Made by a program: the position numbers and the translations under genes. From Hsuehochloa calcarea (lineage: Eukaryota; Streptophyta; Magnoliopsida; Poales; Poaceae), in the NCBI GenBank assembly GCA_036346395.1, contig CM070609.1, positions 48,618,777-48,682,776 on the forward strand: 64,000 nt of DNA. The letters are read 5' to 3'. This document shows positions 1-12,297 of the stretch, in pieces. The notes beneath the pieces are model-generated. The model ran no database searches, was not told the origin of the DNA, and worked only from the letters and a program-made list of their open reading frames with translations. Numbering within the stretch: position 1 is the first letter of the stretch; each line of letters opens with the position of its first letter.

Positions 1-1259
1 TGGCATGTTGGTGTGATTGTTGGGTGTGACAAGGAAAGGTGCCAGTCCCTAAGGACGAAAATGTTGCTTAGCCATTGATCCAAGTACTTTTGCGTACTAA
101 CCACATGAGGTTATATGGGACCCCTCTTGACGTAGTACTTTGGCGTGTGTTATCTCAGAGTCGCGGAGGGGTTGTGTGTGTTGTGTGAAACATGATATGT
201 GTTCTCTGTGTTCTTGTGTTGGGTGTGCGGTGGTGGAGATTAGGCTCTCCACCTCGAGGAGCATGTAGTTGTCAAGGCTTTACACGGGTAGTTGGCCAGG
301 GCTTTACAATGACTCAGGCACAGCGTATGGGTTTCTATCCATGCAGGCGGCTCGAAATACACAATATTGGAAATGTCTCGTGAGGACTTAGTTGTCTTAG
401 GCATACCAAAGGAAGTGTGCAATCATGTGGCAAAGGCGGTCGACATGTGGGTAAGTTGGTACACCTGCGGGGATAAAACTATTCGAATAGCCTCGTCCTA
501 GGTTATGGACACGCAGGGATTTCCATGATCTAGACTTCAACAAGCATTTTGTTTTAAAATTAAAACTTGACATGGTTGGCATGAATGGGTAATTCATGCT
601 ATTGTGGTAACTATTAGGTTAGCCACTTCGGTTTATTTCTTGTTGTTGATACTTGATTACTACTGTTTTTATCAAATAAAATCAGATTGCAAAATTGCTT
701 TCAATGTACTACATTACAAATAAAACTGCTTTATGCTTAAAAATTTGAGTCTACTTTGCTCCTAAATAAGCTTGCATATAGTTATTGTTAGTCTATTATC
801 ATTCTTATATATCTTGCAGTACATTCAAAGTACTCACTTGACTTTCTTGTTGCTGTTCTGAGGGCGAAGGTGAGCCCAAGGGCCTCACTTTTGTGAGATA
901 TCTTTGTGGATTGACGACTAGCTTGCGGTCGGTCGGTTGCCTTGTGGGTTAAAGGCACCTTGATTGGCTCTTTTGTTTATAGCCATCTTATGGCACTTTT
1001 GCTTCATTGTTAAATTTCCTTATGTATTTGTCATTTGGCAGGTTGGCCTCTCTTTATAACTATCCTTTATTTATGTTATCTTACATTTTGTTGTTTTGCT
1101 TGGTTCTATGTGAATGAATGGAATTGATGCATGAACTTTGTAAAGAGAGTGTATATCTTGCACTGCAGGAAGTATACATGTCTCGAATCTCGGATTATCG
1201 ATTTGTGATGCTAGGACCAAGTGGTGGTTAAGCATTACAAGCCGGATAAAGGGAGTCTC
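1..1259 (+). repeat. G1 gypsy LTR remnant, plus orientation (copy 1)
   Basis: The plus strand is the reverse complement of the left ends of the LTRs at 19081 and 28402, so this is the 3' part of a G1 LTR lying on the plus strand. Its terminus (GGTCTC-like, near 1259) abuts copia RT sequence directly, which is the insertion junction of an old plus-strand G1 element in copia. The rest of that element is outside the window. Many one- to three-base indels separate it from the other LTR copies. Confidence 0.85.
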
Positions 1260-2960
1260 CCATGCCTTCTTCCTTTGCACCTCGAGGAGATCGGCCCTTA
1301 CCTTCGCTATACAGACTAGTGGCTCTGTCCCTATCTCATCTGCTCGTGAGATAGAGGCCACTTCTTCATCTCACCACGGACCTCCTAGACACATTCAAAG
1401 GACCATCCTTGAGGCGGATCATTGGAGACCTCTTTGAGCGTGTCACACGTTCAAAGGCTGGTTTGTCTCTCTTTGTCTCCATTCGCTTTCCTCGCCTCAT
1501 TTGACCCCAAAGGCGTTTGTCATGCTCTATCAGCGAGTCTTGGATAAACGCCATGCATGAGGAGTTGGAAAACTTTGAAAGAAACAAGGTCGGGTCCTTG
1601 TTGTGCCCCCTCAAGGTCACAATATCATTGGGACCAAATGGGTGTTCAAGAACAAGCAAAGTGAAGATGGGTTAGTCATTGAAACAAGGCTAGGTTGGTA
1701 GCTGGGGTACTCCCAAGTTGAGGTCTAGATTTGAAGAGACCTTTGCCTAGCTAGACTTGAAGCCATTAGAATCACCTTGCCTTTGCAACTTCTAAGGGTT
1801 TCAAGCTTTACAGATGGATGTCAAGAGTGCTTTCCTCAATGGCCTTATTGAGGAAGAAGTCTATGTCGAGCTGACCTCGAGTTCGAGAACCCCAAATACC
1901 TAACCATGTCTGAGCTTTCCAAAGCTTTGTATGGACTCAAGCGAGCTCCCGAGCTTGGTATGAAAGGCTTAAGTCCTATCTGTGAGTCATGGTTTTGAAA
2001 TGGGTAAAATAGACAAGACCTTGTTCCTCGCCGTCTTAGCGATCTTTTGCTCGTCGGATCTATGTGGGCGACATCATCTTTAGCGGCTCCTCACATACTC
2101 GTTTCCAGGTTTAGATGTTATGAGCTCGAATTTGAGATGAGCATGATGGGCGAGTTGAGCTTCTTCCTTGGCTTCCAAATCAAACAAACTCGGAAGGTAC
2201 CTTTCTTCACCAAGGTAAACCTCGAGACCTCTGAAGCGCTTCGACATGAATGATGGAAAGCCATATCAACTCATGGCATCTCGGTGCTCTTGATCGGATG
2301 AAGGCAGCAAACACAGTGACCAAAAGGAGTTCGAGGCATGATTGGCTCTCTCTTGTACCTCACGGCCTCGAGACCGGACATACATTTCTCCGTGTGTCTT
2401 TGCGCTCGATTCGAGCTTCTCCTCGCGTATCTCACCGTCGGTGAAGCGCATCTTCGGTACCTTGAGCTACCATTGACTATGGTATCGGTACTCTTCCTCT
2501 TCTTGTCTATCTCTTAGAGCCTTCTCCGTCTGCATTTATTGGGTGTAGGATAGATGGAAGAGCACCTCACGCACTTGCCAATTCATTGGCACTTCTCTTG
2601 TCTCTGGTCTTCAGGCGGTCGGTGTTACCGCGATCCGCTGCGAGAGCGAGTGCGTTCTTTGCGACCGATTCTTTGTAGTCAAGTGCTTTGGATGGTCTCG
2701 ACCTTGCGGGACTTTGGGTTAATGTCGGCCAGTGTTCCACTCTTTTGTGATAACACGTCTACGATTTGCATTGCCATGAACCAGTGCAACATTCTCGGAC
2801 CAAGCATATTGATATCGGATATCACTTTCTTGAGACCATGTAGAGAAGGTGACATTGTGCTCGGTTTGTGGAAGTGAGCACCGTTGGTGATATCTTCACC
2901 AAGCCTGCAGGCGGCTCTCGGTTTGGCTCTGCAGGGAGAGCTTGGGGTGGTTTGTCCTTA
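1260..2960 (+). pseudogene. Copia C1 pol remnant, RT and RNase H (copy 1)
   Basis: This is the 3' half of a SIRE/Maximus-like Ty1/copia pol, parallel to 12297-14080. Recognisable pieces are the RT palm C-terminal stretch around 2130-2210 (MSMMGELSFFLGFQIKQTR) and an RNase H / pol C-terminal stretch around 2690-2950. No frame stays open for more than about 100 codons. Frameshifts come from one- and two-base losses relative to 12297-14080, for example a missing base where copy 2 has GGTAGCTCAGGGG. It cannot encode a working enzyme as sequenced. Whether this is biological decay or sequencing error is open. Confidence 0.85.
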
Positions 2961-4680
2961 ATTTGTTGTGAGGAGCTTGTGTTTTACTCTTGTATTATAT
3001 TTTATCTATGCTATTTCTCCTTTACGGTTACATTTCATTTAAATGATTTGGGTCTAAGTCCTTCGGCATAGGTTAGTGTGGTTCTCTTGCCAAGTTATGC
3101 AGATGCTATTTCTTATCTTGTGCATCTAGGATCTTTGTTTATTAGTTGTTTCTCCTCTCTCTAAGTTGAGCTTACTCACTTCTTATAGGTTCTAGCGGTC
3201 GGGCCACCCTTGGGTAGCAGGGGGCGATGTTTGCTCCTTAGTGTGTTAGTTGATCGGTGATAGTCTGGAATCATATGGGGTAGATAAGAATGCATGAGCT
3301 ATAGTATTCTCTATATATTATCTATGCTCTAAGAATGCCTTTTCTCTTTCTCGTTCGATTTCTCATTTTTGTTCCTTTGGTTGGGGAGTTCTTCTTGGTT
3401 CTTCTAGTTCTTAAATTTGTCATAACTCAACTTTGAATTAAAAGATGCATCTCATTAAAGAGGATCTGGATTTTCGTGCTTTTCATCTGCATTACAATAT
3501 AATTACATGGAGCCTTTTATTATCCCTTATGATCTGTTTTCACTGTTTTACATCTTGCCATGACTTATGCTAATGCTAGATTTATCATGACTTTTTATGT
3601 GTAGTTTAGTCTTTGCCATGATAAGGTGACTAAAATTGCTCAACTTGAACTAAATTCTTGTCATGATAGCTCTTGAGACTAGTGCATTGAAGTTATCCTT
3701 TTATGATTCTGCCATGTCAAGTAGGTGAGTTGAGTCTGAATCTCTTTTGAACTTTAGATTAAGCTATGTCAGTTCGTTAAGAAACATGACTTATCTTTAA
3801 TCGTTGGTCTAAAAACTTCAAAAGCAAAAATGATCTCTTTTGTGCGAAAAAACTGATCTCACCAAATCTTTCTCATGAGGCCCTTGCCATTGCACTAGGC
3901 ATGAACTCAGGGCCTTGGATGACCTAAGATCACCTCCTTAAGTCATTGCTTGGGTGGTCGCATAAGGCTTGGGATCTAGCACATGGTTAAGATTTGAAAA
4001 ATGGTTGAAGCTTGGGAGGCAGTTGTGGATGGCACCTAGTCCAGGACTTGCTTCACTAAGATAAAGCCATAATTATGTTTCCAGAAAAAGAAACTTGTGC
4101 TAAAATTGCTTATCATTAAAATGACCAAGTCTTGGATAAAATTGAGTCAATCTTTTGTTGGTAGCACTCTAAAGCTGATCAATATGAGTCTTCTTGGTTC
4201 AACTTAGATTATTTGACATGGCTTGTATCATCCTTGGATACCTTTAGCTAGACTACAATCTTGGTTTATTTGACTTGCTAAAAATTGGATCATTAATCGA
4301 TTATGGATTTTCTGTCTTAGCTATTCTATACATCAATTGTCATGATCTTGATAGCATTCTTATGTGTTATGGCTTGGTGTAATACTCTAATAGTCATTTT
4401 GGATAATCTTCATGGCTCCAAATGCTTAAAATGAATTCCATATAGTCATTTCCTCTCTTTAATACATCTTGATGATTTTATTGCCAAGGGGAGAATTTTG
4501 GAGAGAAAAGTCTTACGGAGAAAAGCCTTGAGTTTTGCGGAAAATTTTTGCTCTTTCATCTTAGTCTCAAGTCTTTCTCTTACATCAACATGGTCTTGAG
4601 CTTACTTTACTTGTTTAGACCTTGTTTGATTTTAAACTCAAACTCATCTTATGCTTTTTGGTGATTGTCAATATACTCAT
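2961..4680 (+). other. Copia C1 3' non-coding region (copy 1)
   Basis: This stretch lies between the end of pol and the 3' LTR and is parallel to 14081-15824. SIRE/Maximus elements often carry an env-like frame at this position. Here I see no open frame above about 70 codons and no membrane-like peptide. It ends in the degraded polypurine tract CAAGGGAGAT at 4681-4690. Confidence 0.7.
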
Positions 4681-4690
4681 CAAGGGAGAT

Positions 4691-6418
4691 TGAGGACCAT
4701 GTGAGAGGTCCTCCATTGTGAGTGATGAGTATTTGACAACTTGTTGAATAGGTTGAGAGTTGAGTCTCTGGTTTGCTATTTGTGATGAAGCGGGAGAAGC
4801 GGAACCGCCATGTATGTAGCGGAAGTTAGATGTCGAACTTCAACTTTGGAGGAACTTCCGATTAATCACGGAAATGCGTTACGAGTTAATCGGAACTTCT
4901 ACACAGGAGCGCGGTATGTCAGATATCTGACAGAGTGTTGTCTTGTGGCGACAATCGGATCTTCAAACTGAAGTGCGGACGGTCCGATAATGGAACTTCC
5001 GCAATGAGAAGGCGGAACTTCGATAATCGGAACTTCGCAATGGAATCTTGGAACTTCCGATTATCGTGAAGCGTGCGAAGAAGACATAGTTTGTGATTTT
5101 GAGTTTGTATGAGTTTGAGTCTTGTACAAATATTGATGCTATGATATTGGGCAATGCTATGTGATGTGTTTTTATCATGTTGTGCGGAGATCGAGGCAAG
5201 TCGTGGCGAACACGAGGTGATCGGACTAAGCGCGGCGGCGTTGAGAGTCGCGGTCGAGATGTGTCGAAGGCGGCGTGAATCTTGAGGTGGTTGCGAGTCA
5301 AGGACAGCAAGGTGTGCAGGAGGCTTCGGAAGATGCGCAAGAGGCGAAGCGGTCTTTTAGCGGCACAAGTGGAGGCGGTTACGTTGGGGGTAGTGAGCTT
5401 AATGGGTTGGAGACCCGTTAGCTAGGCTATAAATAGAGGTGTAACCACGGTGAGAGGGTTGGAGATTTTGGTTAGGGTTTTGAATAGGGTTTGTTGGCTT
5501 TTGCTTTAGTGGTTAGGGTTATTTTGCTTTGTAGCTTTAGTTTTGAGATTGAGAGGATGAACTAAACTTCTTGTAATCATTCCTCCTTGTTTACCTCTGT
5601 AATTTCCGTTTCAATTAATGAAATCTTTGAAGTTGATTTCTCTATTCATGCCCTTGTTCTTGTTCTTGTTCTCCCGTACAACTTGATCTTGAGGTTTGGC
5701 TTTTCTTGTTGATTCTTGTTGGAAAGTGCTAAGATGGATTGCTCTCGGTTGGGATGATACCTCTAGATCATTTGATCAACTTTTCCCACGAGCAAACTTA
5801 GTTTAATCTCCGTTCTTGAGTTTTGCTTCCTCTGTTCTTCCTCCCAGTGCCTAGGTTTTATTGAAAATCTTGTTAGGCTTGTTGAGAAGGGATGAAACTT
5901 GTACCTTGAGGATCACTATGCTATTAAGTAGCCATCCTCAAAGTTTCATAACCGAGAATCAAAGAATCTCTTGAATTTCAGTTTGTGGCCTCTCTTACCT
6001 TTTCTTCAAGAAATCCGATTTTTCTTTAGTTAGGCGATCTCGTGCGATTTCTTCTCATGAGGTCAAGATGTTGTTTAGGATGATGTCTGTGAGACTTGAC
6101 TGAGAAGAGCGCAAATCAAAAGTATTTTGGATTTTTGAATAGTTCGGTCGCTCTGTTCTTCTATCGGGATAATCGGAACTTCGCCATCGAGTGGAACTTC
6201 GATTCTGGAACTTCCATGCGACACATCGGAACTTCGTTGTCGGAACTTCCGTACTGTTGGCGAACTTCGATTTACGCAAAATAGCGAAGCTTGTTCGTTC
6301 TCGATTTTGCTTCACTTCTTTTCTTGAGATTTCGGAGGGCTTTTGGTTTGATTAAATACGATGAAGGGAGTTCTTAATTTTTAAGGCACCATTCACCCCA
6401 CCCTGTTTGGGTCCTTCA
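4691..6418 (+). repeat. Copia C1 3' LTR (copy 1)
   Basis: The LTR begins TGAGGACCATGTGAGAGG after the polypurine tract and ends GGTCCTTCA. It is homologous to the LTRs at 15836 and 34969. It has a TATA box (CTATAAATAG, about 5428-5437) and two clusters of GGAACTTCC-type motifs, upstream (4810-5060) and downstream (6170-6260) of that box. At 1728 bp it is 80 bp shorter than the copy-2 LTR through many small gaps. Confidence 0.88.
5428..5437 (+). promoter_or_regulatory. TATA box of C1 LTR (copy 1)
   Basis: CTATAAATAG in the middle of the LTR is conserved in all three C1 LTRs (here, 16611 and 35771). It is the expected core promoter of the element. Confidence 0.75.
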
Positions 6419-7786
6419 GCGGACTCAGTTAAAGCCATCTCACTTCGCTGGTGCTCCGGTGAGCCCCGCCTTCAGCTCCCCCTCCTCTCTTCTTCTTCAC
6501 GCCGCCCTTGCTCCCAGAGCGTCGTCGCCTCCGCCTCGGCTTCCCCTCCTCCTTCTCCTTCCCGCCACCCAGCCTTCCACTCACCACCAGCCGCCTTTCC
6601 CCCTCTCTCTCTCTGCGCGGAGAAGCGAGCGACAGCGCTTCACGTCGCATCGCCCTTTTAACCTGCTGTGCGGCCGACAAGTGGGCCCGTCTGATGCACC
6701 CCGGTAAGACTAACGGTGGGCCCCGCTCTGATACCTTGTGAGAGACAGGCAATTGGACACCACGACAACATTCCATAGCCGGTGGACCGGTCTTGCGTAA
6801 ATCCGGTCCATACAACATGCGGTGCATCGAGTACTATTCATGGGCCACGTGCGGCCGAGGATTTTTAGTTTTCGATTTTCTTTTCAATTAAAAATTCATT
6901 TGAAAAGCTTCAAAATTCATATCTCCTTCGTTATAACTCAAAAATTATGAAACTTGTTCCTAAAATTTTCTAAATTTAAGATCTTGCTAATGGAACTGGT
7001 CTTGTTTAATTTAGAGTTCATTTATTATGATTTTTGTATTTATTTGCTTTCTCATTTGTGTTGAGATGATGGAAGGCGAGATAGTTTGAAAGGTTCTTGT
7101 GACGATTGCTCAACTACATGACTACGGAATCATGTGGGGATAACGAGTATGATTATCTCTTGTGGAGTGCAGTGTACAACCTCGCGAGAATCTAAAGTGT
7201 TTAAACAACCTACGGTCAAGCGTACATGAAAACTTAACTTGAGTTAGTTCTATTTCAAAAATCTTTACGAGTGGTATGAAAACGGTCGACTCATCTAGCA
7301 CGAGGTTCGATTTTCCTAAGCGTCGAGCTTCTTGGTATGGAGGAGGCGGATGTAGCTCCATTCGGATGAAGCATGTGTAGAGTTTAGAGAGGGGAACCTC
7401 ATTATTTAATATTGCACATACTCTCCTTAATAAAATACAATTTGTTTAAAATGCTAAGTCATAGGAAATTTGTAATTATGATAATTGAAAATATTACTTT
7501 AGCAAATAAAAGAATCGAGCCATCCTTGTTAAGTCATGCATGTATATTATTGCATCGTGTTTTGGCTCGCAGTGCAGTTGTGCTTATTCTTGCTCTTTCC
7601 CCAAACTCTCGGATGGCGTGGATCAAGGGGACTGGCGTGCTTAGAACCAGTCAGCGAAAAGAAGCGATTAAGAGTAGTCTAGTCATAGTCTATATCTCAC
7701 CTCGATCTAGTGCCTTTGGTTGGTACTTCATTATAGTAGATATTATCCAACCACCTTGGGTAATATCTATTGTACAAGATACACTG
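6419..7786. repeat. G3 LTR-like fragment (copy 1)
   Basis: A GC-rich first half (6440-6840) is followed by AT-rich sequence with phrases common in grass gypsy LTRs, such as AAAATTCATATCTCCTTCG. It is bounded on the left by the end of the C1 LTR and on the right by the start of a G1 LTR, so both ends are insertion boundaries. No LTR termini or coding domain are visible, and family and strand are unresolved. The open frames in the GC-rich half are low-complexity, so I do not call them genes. Confidence 0.55.
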
Positions 7787-10700
7787 TGAGACCCGGTTTA
7801 TCCGAAGCAATGTAACTGACCACTTGGTCCTAGCGTCACAAAAAGATAATCAGAGACTCGAGACATGTATACTTCAGTGCGATATACACCCTCTTTACAA
7901 AGTTTATGCATCAATTCCATTCATCCACATAGAACGAAACATAAACAACAATCAGAAGATAACATAAATAAAGGATAGTCATTACAAAGAGAGGGCCGAG
8001 CCAAATGACAAATACATAAAATTTATGACGGAAGCAAAGTGCCATAAGATGGCTATAAAACAAAGAGCCAATCAGTGTGCCTTTAACCCACAAGGCAACC
8101 GCGGGACCGCCAAGCTAGTCGTCGAATCCACGACACAACTTAAAAGTGAGGCCCTTGAGGCTCACCTTCTTCCTCTGCAAACAAAAGCGACCCGACAAAA
8201 GCTGGTGAGTACTTTGAATGTACTTAAGATATATAAGAATGATATGGATCTATGCAATAACTACATGCAAGCTTATTTAAGTGGAGCGAGTTAGGACTCA
8301 AATTTTTAAGCATAAGGCAAGTTTTATTTGCAATAATGTAATAGATTGAAAGCAATTTTGCAATCTGATTTTGTTCGATAAAAGCATTAGTAATCAAGTA
8401 TCAACAACGATGATCCTGGAGTGGCTAACCCAATAGCCACCACAATAGCATGAATTACCCATTCATGCCAACCATATCAAGTTTTAATTTCAAAACCAAA
8501 AGCAGTTTGTTGAAGTCTAGATCTTGCGGAAATCACCAAGCGTGTCCATAACCTAGGATGAGGCTATTGAATAGTTTTATCCACAAGGTGTACCAACTTA
8601 CCCATATGTCGGACCGCCTTTTGCCACATGATTAAGCACACTTCCTTTGGTATGCAAACACATTAAGTCCTACGAGACATTTCCAATATTGTGTAACTAC
8701 GAGCACTGTATGGATAGAAACCCATACGTTGTGTGGAGTCATTGTAAAGCCTCGGTCAACTACCGTCGCGAGTAAAGCCTTGGACAACTACAATGCTCCT
8801 CGGTGGAGAGCCTACCGGAATCTCCACCACGCACACCAACACAAGAACACAGAGAACACATATCATGTTTCACACAACACACACCCCTCCTGCGACTCGA
8901 GATAACACACGCCAAAGTACTACGTCAAGAGGGTCCCATATAACCCTCATGTGGTTAGTGCGCAAAAGTACTTGGATCAATGGCGCAAGCAACATTTTGT
9001 CCTGGGACTGAGCACCTTTCCTTGTCACACCCGATCACACCAACATGCCATTGTGCCCAAGTCAAATCATTTTGTTTTATTTTTGGTTTTACAAACAAAA
9101 GCATAGGTGCTGAACCAAAATAAACAAAATGATTTGTGTGATCACGATCATCGACTAAATAACCAATTCTACTTAGGTAGCTAAGCATTTCTAAGCATGA
9201 CATCGCAAAACGGTAAAGAGCATAATTAAATCACAGAATTCACCAGCGATGATAACTTATGGTTGTGGCGGGGATAACAATGGCAACAATGCATTAGGAA
9301 TAGCTACCTCTAAGCAGGGCAAAAATAATTGGACACAAAAGCAATGCATACATATAATTTGTAAACAAGATATTAGACTTTGAAAGTAATGGGACATTTA
9401 TGATCAAATATTTTGCCTTTCTGTGTGGGTCAAGGTGTTCTTGAGGATCAACAATATTATGAATGTGCTCTTCGGATCCTAACGAGAAAAAAAGCCAGAT
9501 AAACGAATAAAATACAAAGACCCAACAGTAAACTCCTCCAAAAATTCTAAAATTTTACAGTAGCAAGGCCTTGATTTATAATGATTTTAGCAACAAGAAC
9601 CAATTGATTTGGATTCTTAATGCCAAAGATATGGCCAAAACAATTTTGCTCGCTTTTATAAATCAAAAATGCTACTATTCATTAGCAAAAATTTCTGGAG
9701 CTATACTGGGTTTGGAAACATTTTTTAACAAAGATGAGTTAAAACATAACCAACAAAATTTGAATCAACGAAAAGGATTTGAAATGAATTAGTTTGCATT
9801 TTACAGTTATCACATTTTGATTGATAAATAAATCCTCTCGGAAAACCGAGAAATTCTAAATGGCGTGGCGAACACAGACGTTGATCACGATCCAACGGCC
9901 CAAGCTCAATGACGGCAGCCTTGTAGCCTTAAATCCAACCGTTGGATCACGGATCAGCGGTTCCGTCTTGAAGCGTTCGGTGGTCGAGCGTTCCGCCTCG
10001 CAGGCCGTGGATGCAGGATCCGACGGTTCACTGAACGGCGTCGGTGGTCCGAACGCCCGCGCCGCGAGCCGTTGATCTGGATCAGCGGTTCGCGGATCAA
10101 GCGTCTTTCGATTCAAATTTCAGCGCAATCTTGGGCGTAGATCTTAGGATCGACGGCATAGACCTAGTTCAACTTCACCCGGTTTTGTCCGACAAAATTT
10201 GGCGGGAAGATCGGCTCGCCGCCGGCCTTTCTGGCGGCGGTGCGGCGAATACCTAAAATGGGTCCCAAACTTCATTACCTAAAGGTACCAATGGCGTTGG
10301 GCAGTGGACGGATCGCGTGGCGGAGAGAACCGAGGGCGAAAAATGATCAAAGCAGCGGTGCTCAGTGCGGTTCAAGGGAGGCAGTGCCAAACAACTAGGG
10401 ACTAATAAGGAGTTACACAGGCGAGAAGCGCACGGGAGAGAGTTGAACAAGCTCGGGTGAAGAAAGAGTAATTGTTCGGAATTGGGAAGTCAGAAATTGG
10501 TGCTCCTTCATCAAAAGCCAAATTGACAGAGGTTAAGCTTCAGTGAGTAGAGGAAAGCGAGAGGAGCAAAGACTTGTGGAAGAATACCCCATTGCAGACT
10601 GAAGCTCAAAGCCGTCGATGGCGTAGAGCTTCCAGAAAATCTGTGGCTCGTGAGCTTGTGAGTGCTAGAGGCGGTGTGGCTAAAGGCTAAGGGAGAAACC

Positions 10701-11585
10701 AGGAGCTTAAATAGCCGGGGATGGCGAGAGGAGCAGCGGCGATAACCCTTCGAGTCAAGCGGCGTTTGGCGAGACGGCGAGGCGGTTGGAGAGTGGGCGC
10801 TGGAGGAGAACGCGGCGAGCAATAAATCTGTGAGAGAGAGCGTTGGCGGCAGGGAAGGGCGGCCGCGCGACTTTTCCTCTGCGCCACGCTTGGCCATTCT
10901 TGGCCTGGCCGACGGAGGAAGGAGGCAACAGCGGCCGTCGGATTGAAATCGAGCAGTTGCGTTAGATCGCGAGATCCGTCGCTCGGTTGGTCGAGACCGT
11001 TCGATCTGATCAACGGCTCAAGCGCCGCGCCCGATCGACCGCGCCGGTGCGTTTAGTTCGACCGAGTCAAGCGGCTCGAGCAGTGCAGTTCGAACGAGAG
11101 CAGTGCAAACCGGTTTAGAATTTGAATTTTAGACATCTGATTTTGAGAATTATTTGAGGTAGCAAACAAACTCCAAAATTTATGAAATTTTAACTGAAGC
11201 TTTCTGACTGCAGGAGGAGCTTTCCATAAAATTTTCAGAGATTTTCATGCACTAAATTATTCTACAGAAATTCCAGAAGAGAGAGAAAATGGGGTTTGAC
11301 CAGTTTGACTTGCCTCAAAAATTATCAAATAATTTCTAAAATCATGAGATAATTCAGAGGTGTTAAACATCAACCCTAGGCCCAATGAAAATTATTTCCA
11401 GATTGGGCACAAGATTTTCATGGAGGAGGTTTATGACTTGAGTTTAATTGGGGAAATTTGGAGTTTGAATTTCCACCAATTAAAAAGAAGGTTTCAAACA
11501 ACGCAACACCACATGAGGTGCAGAAGTTTTAATTTATCCTCATTTCTATTACATTTGAAACATAAACCCAATTTGGGATGTTACA
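7787..11585 (-). repeat. G1 gypsy LTR, minus orientation (copy 1)
   Basis: The plus strand reads TGAGACC...GGGATGTTACA, matching the LTRs at 19081-23090 and 28402-32418. Read on the minus strand it starts TGTAACATCCC and ends GGTCTCA. A TATTTAAG core promoter (minus strand, about 10708-10718) is present. At 3799 bp it is about 5% shorter than the other two copies through dispersed small gaps. It is followed by only 26 bp of internal sequence before the duplication junction. Confidence 0.9.
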
Positions 11586-11617
11586 AAACCTCCCCCTTAC
11601 AAAAATCTCGTCAGAGA
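11586..11617. other. Polypurine-tract stub and duplication junction
   Basis: Positions 11586-11611 match the start of G1 internal DNA (compare 23091-23118). The match stops inside TCTCGTC. After a 5-6 base filler (AGAGA), sequence homologous to the inside of a plus-strand G1 LTR begins at GTGGCTATTGGG. The two sides share no obvious homology, so this is either an end-joining breakpoint or an assembly join. Confidence 0.7.
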
Positions 11618-12296
11618 GTGGCTATTGGGTTAGCCACTTCGTGACTATTTTCTCGTTGTTGATACTTGATTACTACATTTTTATCAAATAAAATCAGATT
11701 GCAAAATTGCTTTCAATGTACTACATTATTGCAAATAAAACCCGCTTTATGCTTAAAAATTTGAGTCCTACTTTGCTCCACTTAAATAAGCTTGCATATA
11801 GTTATTGTTAGTCTCATTATCATTCTTATATATCTTGCGTAGTACATTCAAAGTACTCACCCGACTTTGTCGGGTGCTTTTGTTCTGGGGGACGAAGGTG
11901 AGCCCCAAGGGCCTCACTTTTGTGAGATATCTTTGTGGATTCGACGACTAGCTTGGCGGTCGGTCGGTTGCCTTGTGGGTTAAAGGCACACCGATTGGCT
12001 CTTTTGTTTATGGCCATCTTATGGCACTTTTGCTTCATTGTTAAATTTCCTTATGTATTTGTCATTTGGTAGGTTGGCCTCTCTTTGTAATAACTATCCT
12101 TTATTTATGTTATCTTCATTTGTTGTTTTTGCTTCGGTTCTATGTGAATGAATGGAATTGATGCATGAACTTTGTAAAGAGGTGTGTATACTGCACTCTG
12201 GGAAGTATACATGTCTCGAGTCTCGGATTATCTGATTTGTGATGCTAGGACCAAGTGGCTGGTTAAGCATTACAAGCCGGATAAACCGGGGTCTCA
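11618..12296 (+). repeat. G1 gypsy LTR remnant, plus orientation (copy 2)
   Basis: This is 679 bp of the 3' end of a plus-strand G1 LTR, ending CCGGGGTCTCA exactly where copia RT sequence resumes at 12297. It is the reverse complement of about 19081-19770, so each duplicated unit contains an inverted pair of G1 LTR ends. Confidence 0.88.
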
Positions 12297-12297
12297 C

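Larger units (their letters stand above)
1..11612. repeat. Tandem composite duplication, copy 1
   Basis: This block carries the same modules, in the same order and orientation, as 11618 to about 23118: G1 LTR remnant (plus), C1 copia 3' half, C1 3' LTR, G3 LTR fragment, G1 LTR (minus). Breakpoints between modules are identical, so it is a duplication of a composite, not independent insertions. Every module is shorter here: G1 LTR 3799 versus 4010 bp, C1 LTR 1728 versus 1808, G3 1368 versus 1437, copia part 3431 versus 3539. The copy extends left out of the window by an unknown amount. It could be a genomic tandem duplication or an uncollapsed, poorly polished second haplotype joined by the assembler. 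Confidence 0.85.

Noticed and set aside
1071..1659. Minus-strand frames of about 97 codons in copy 1
   Set aside because: They are shadows of broken copia RT on the plus strand.
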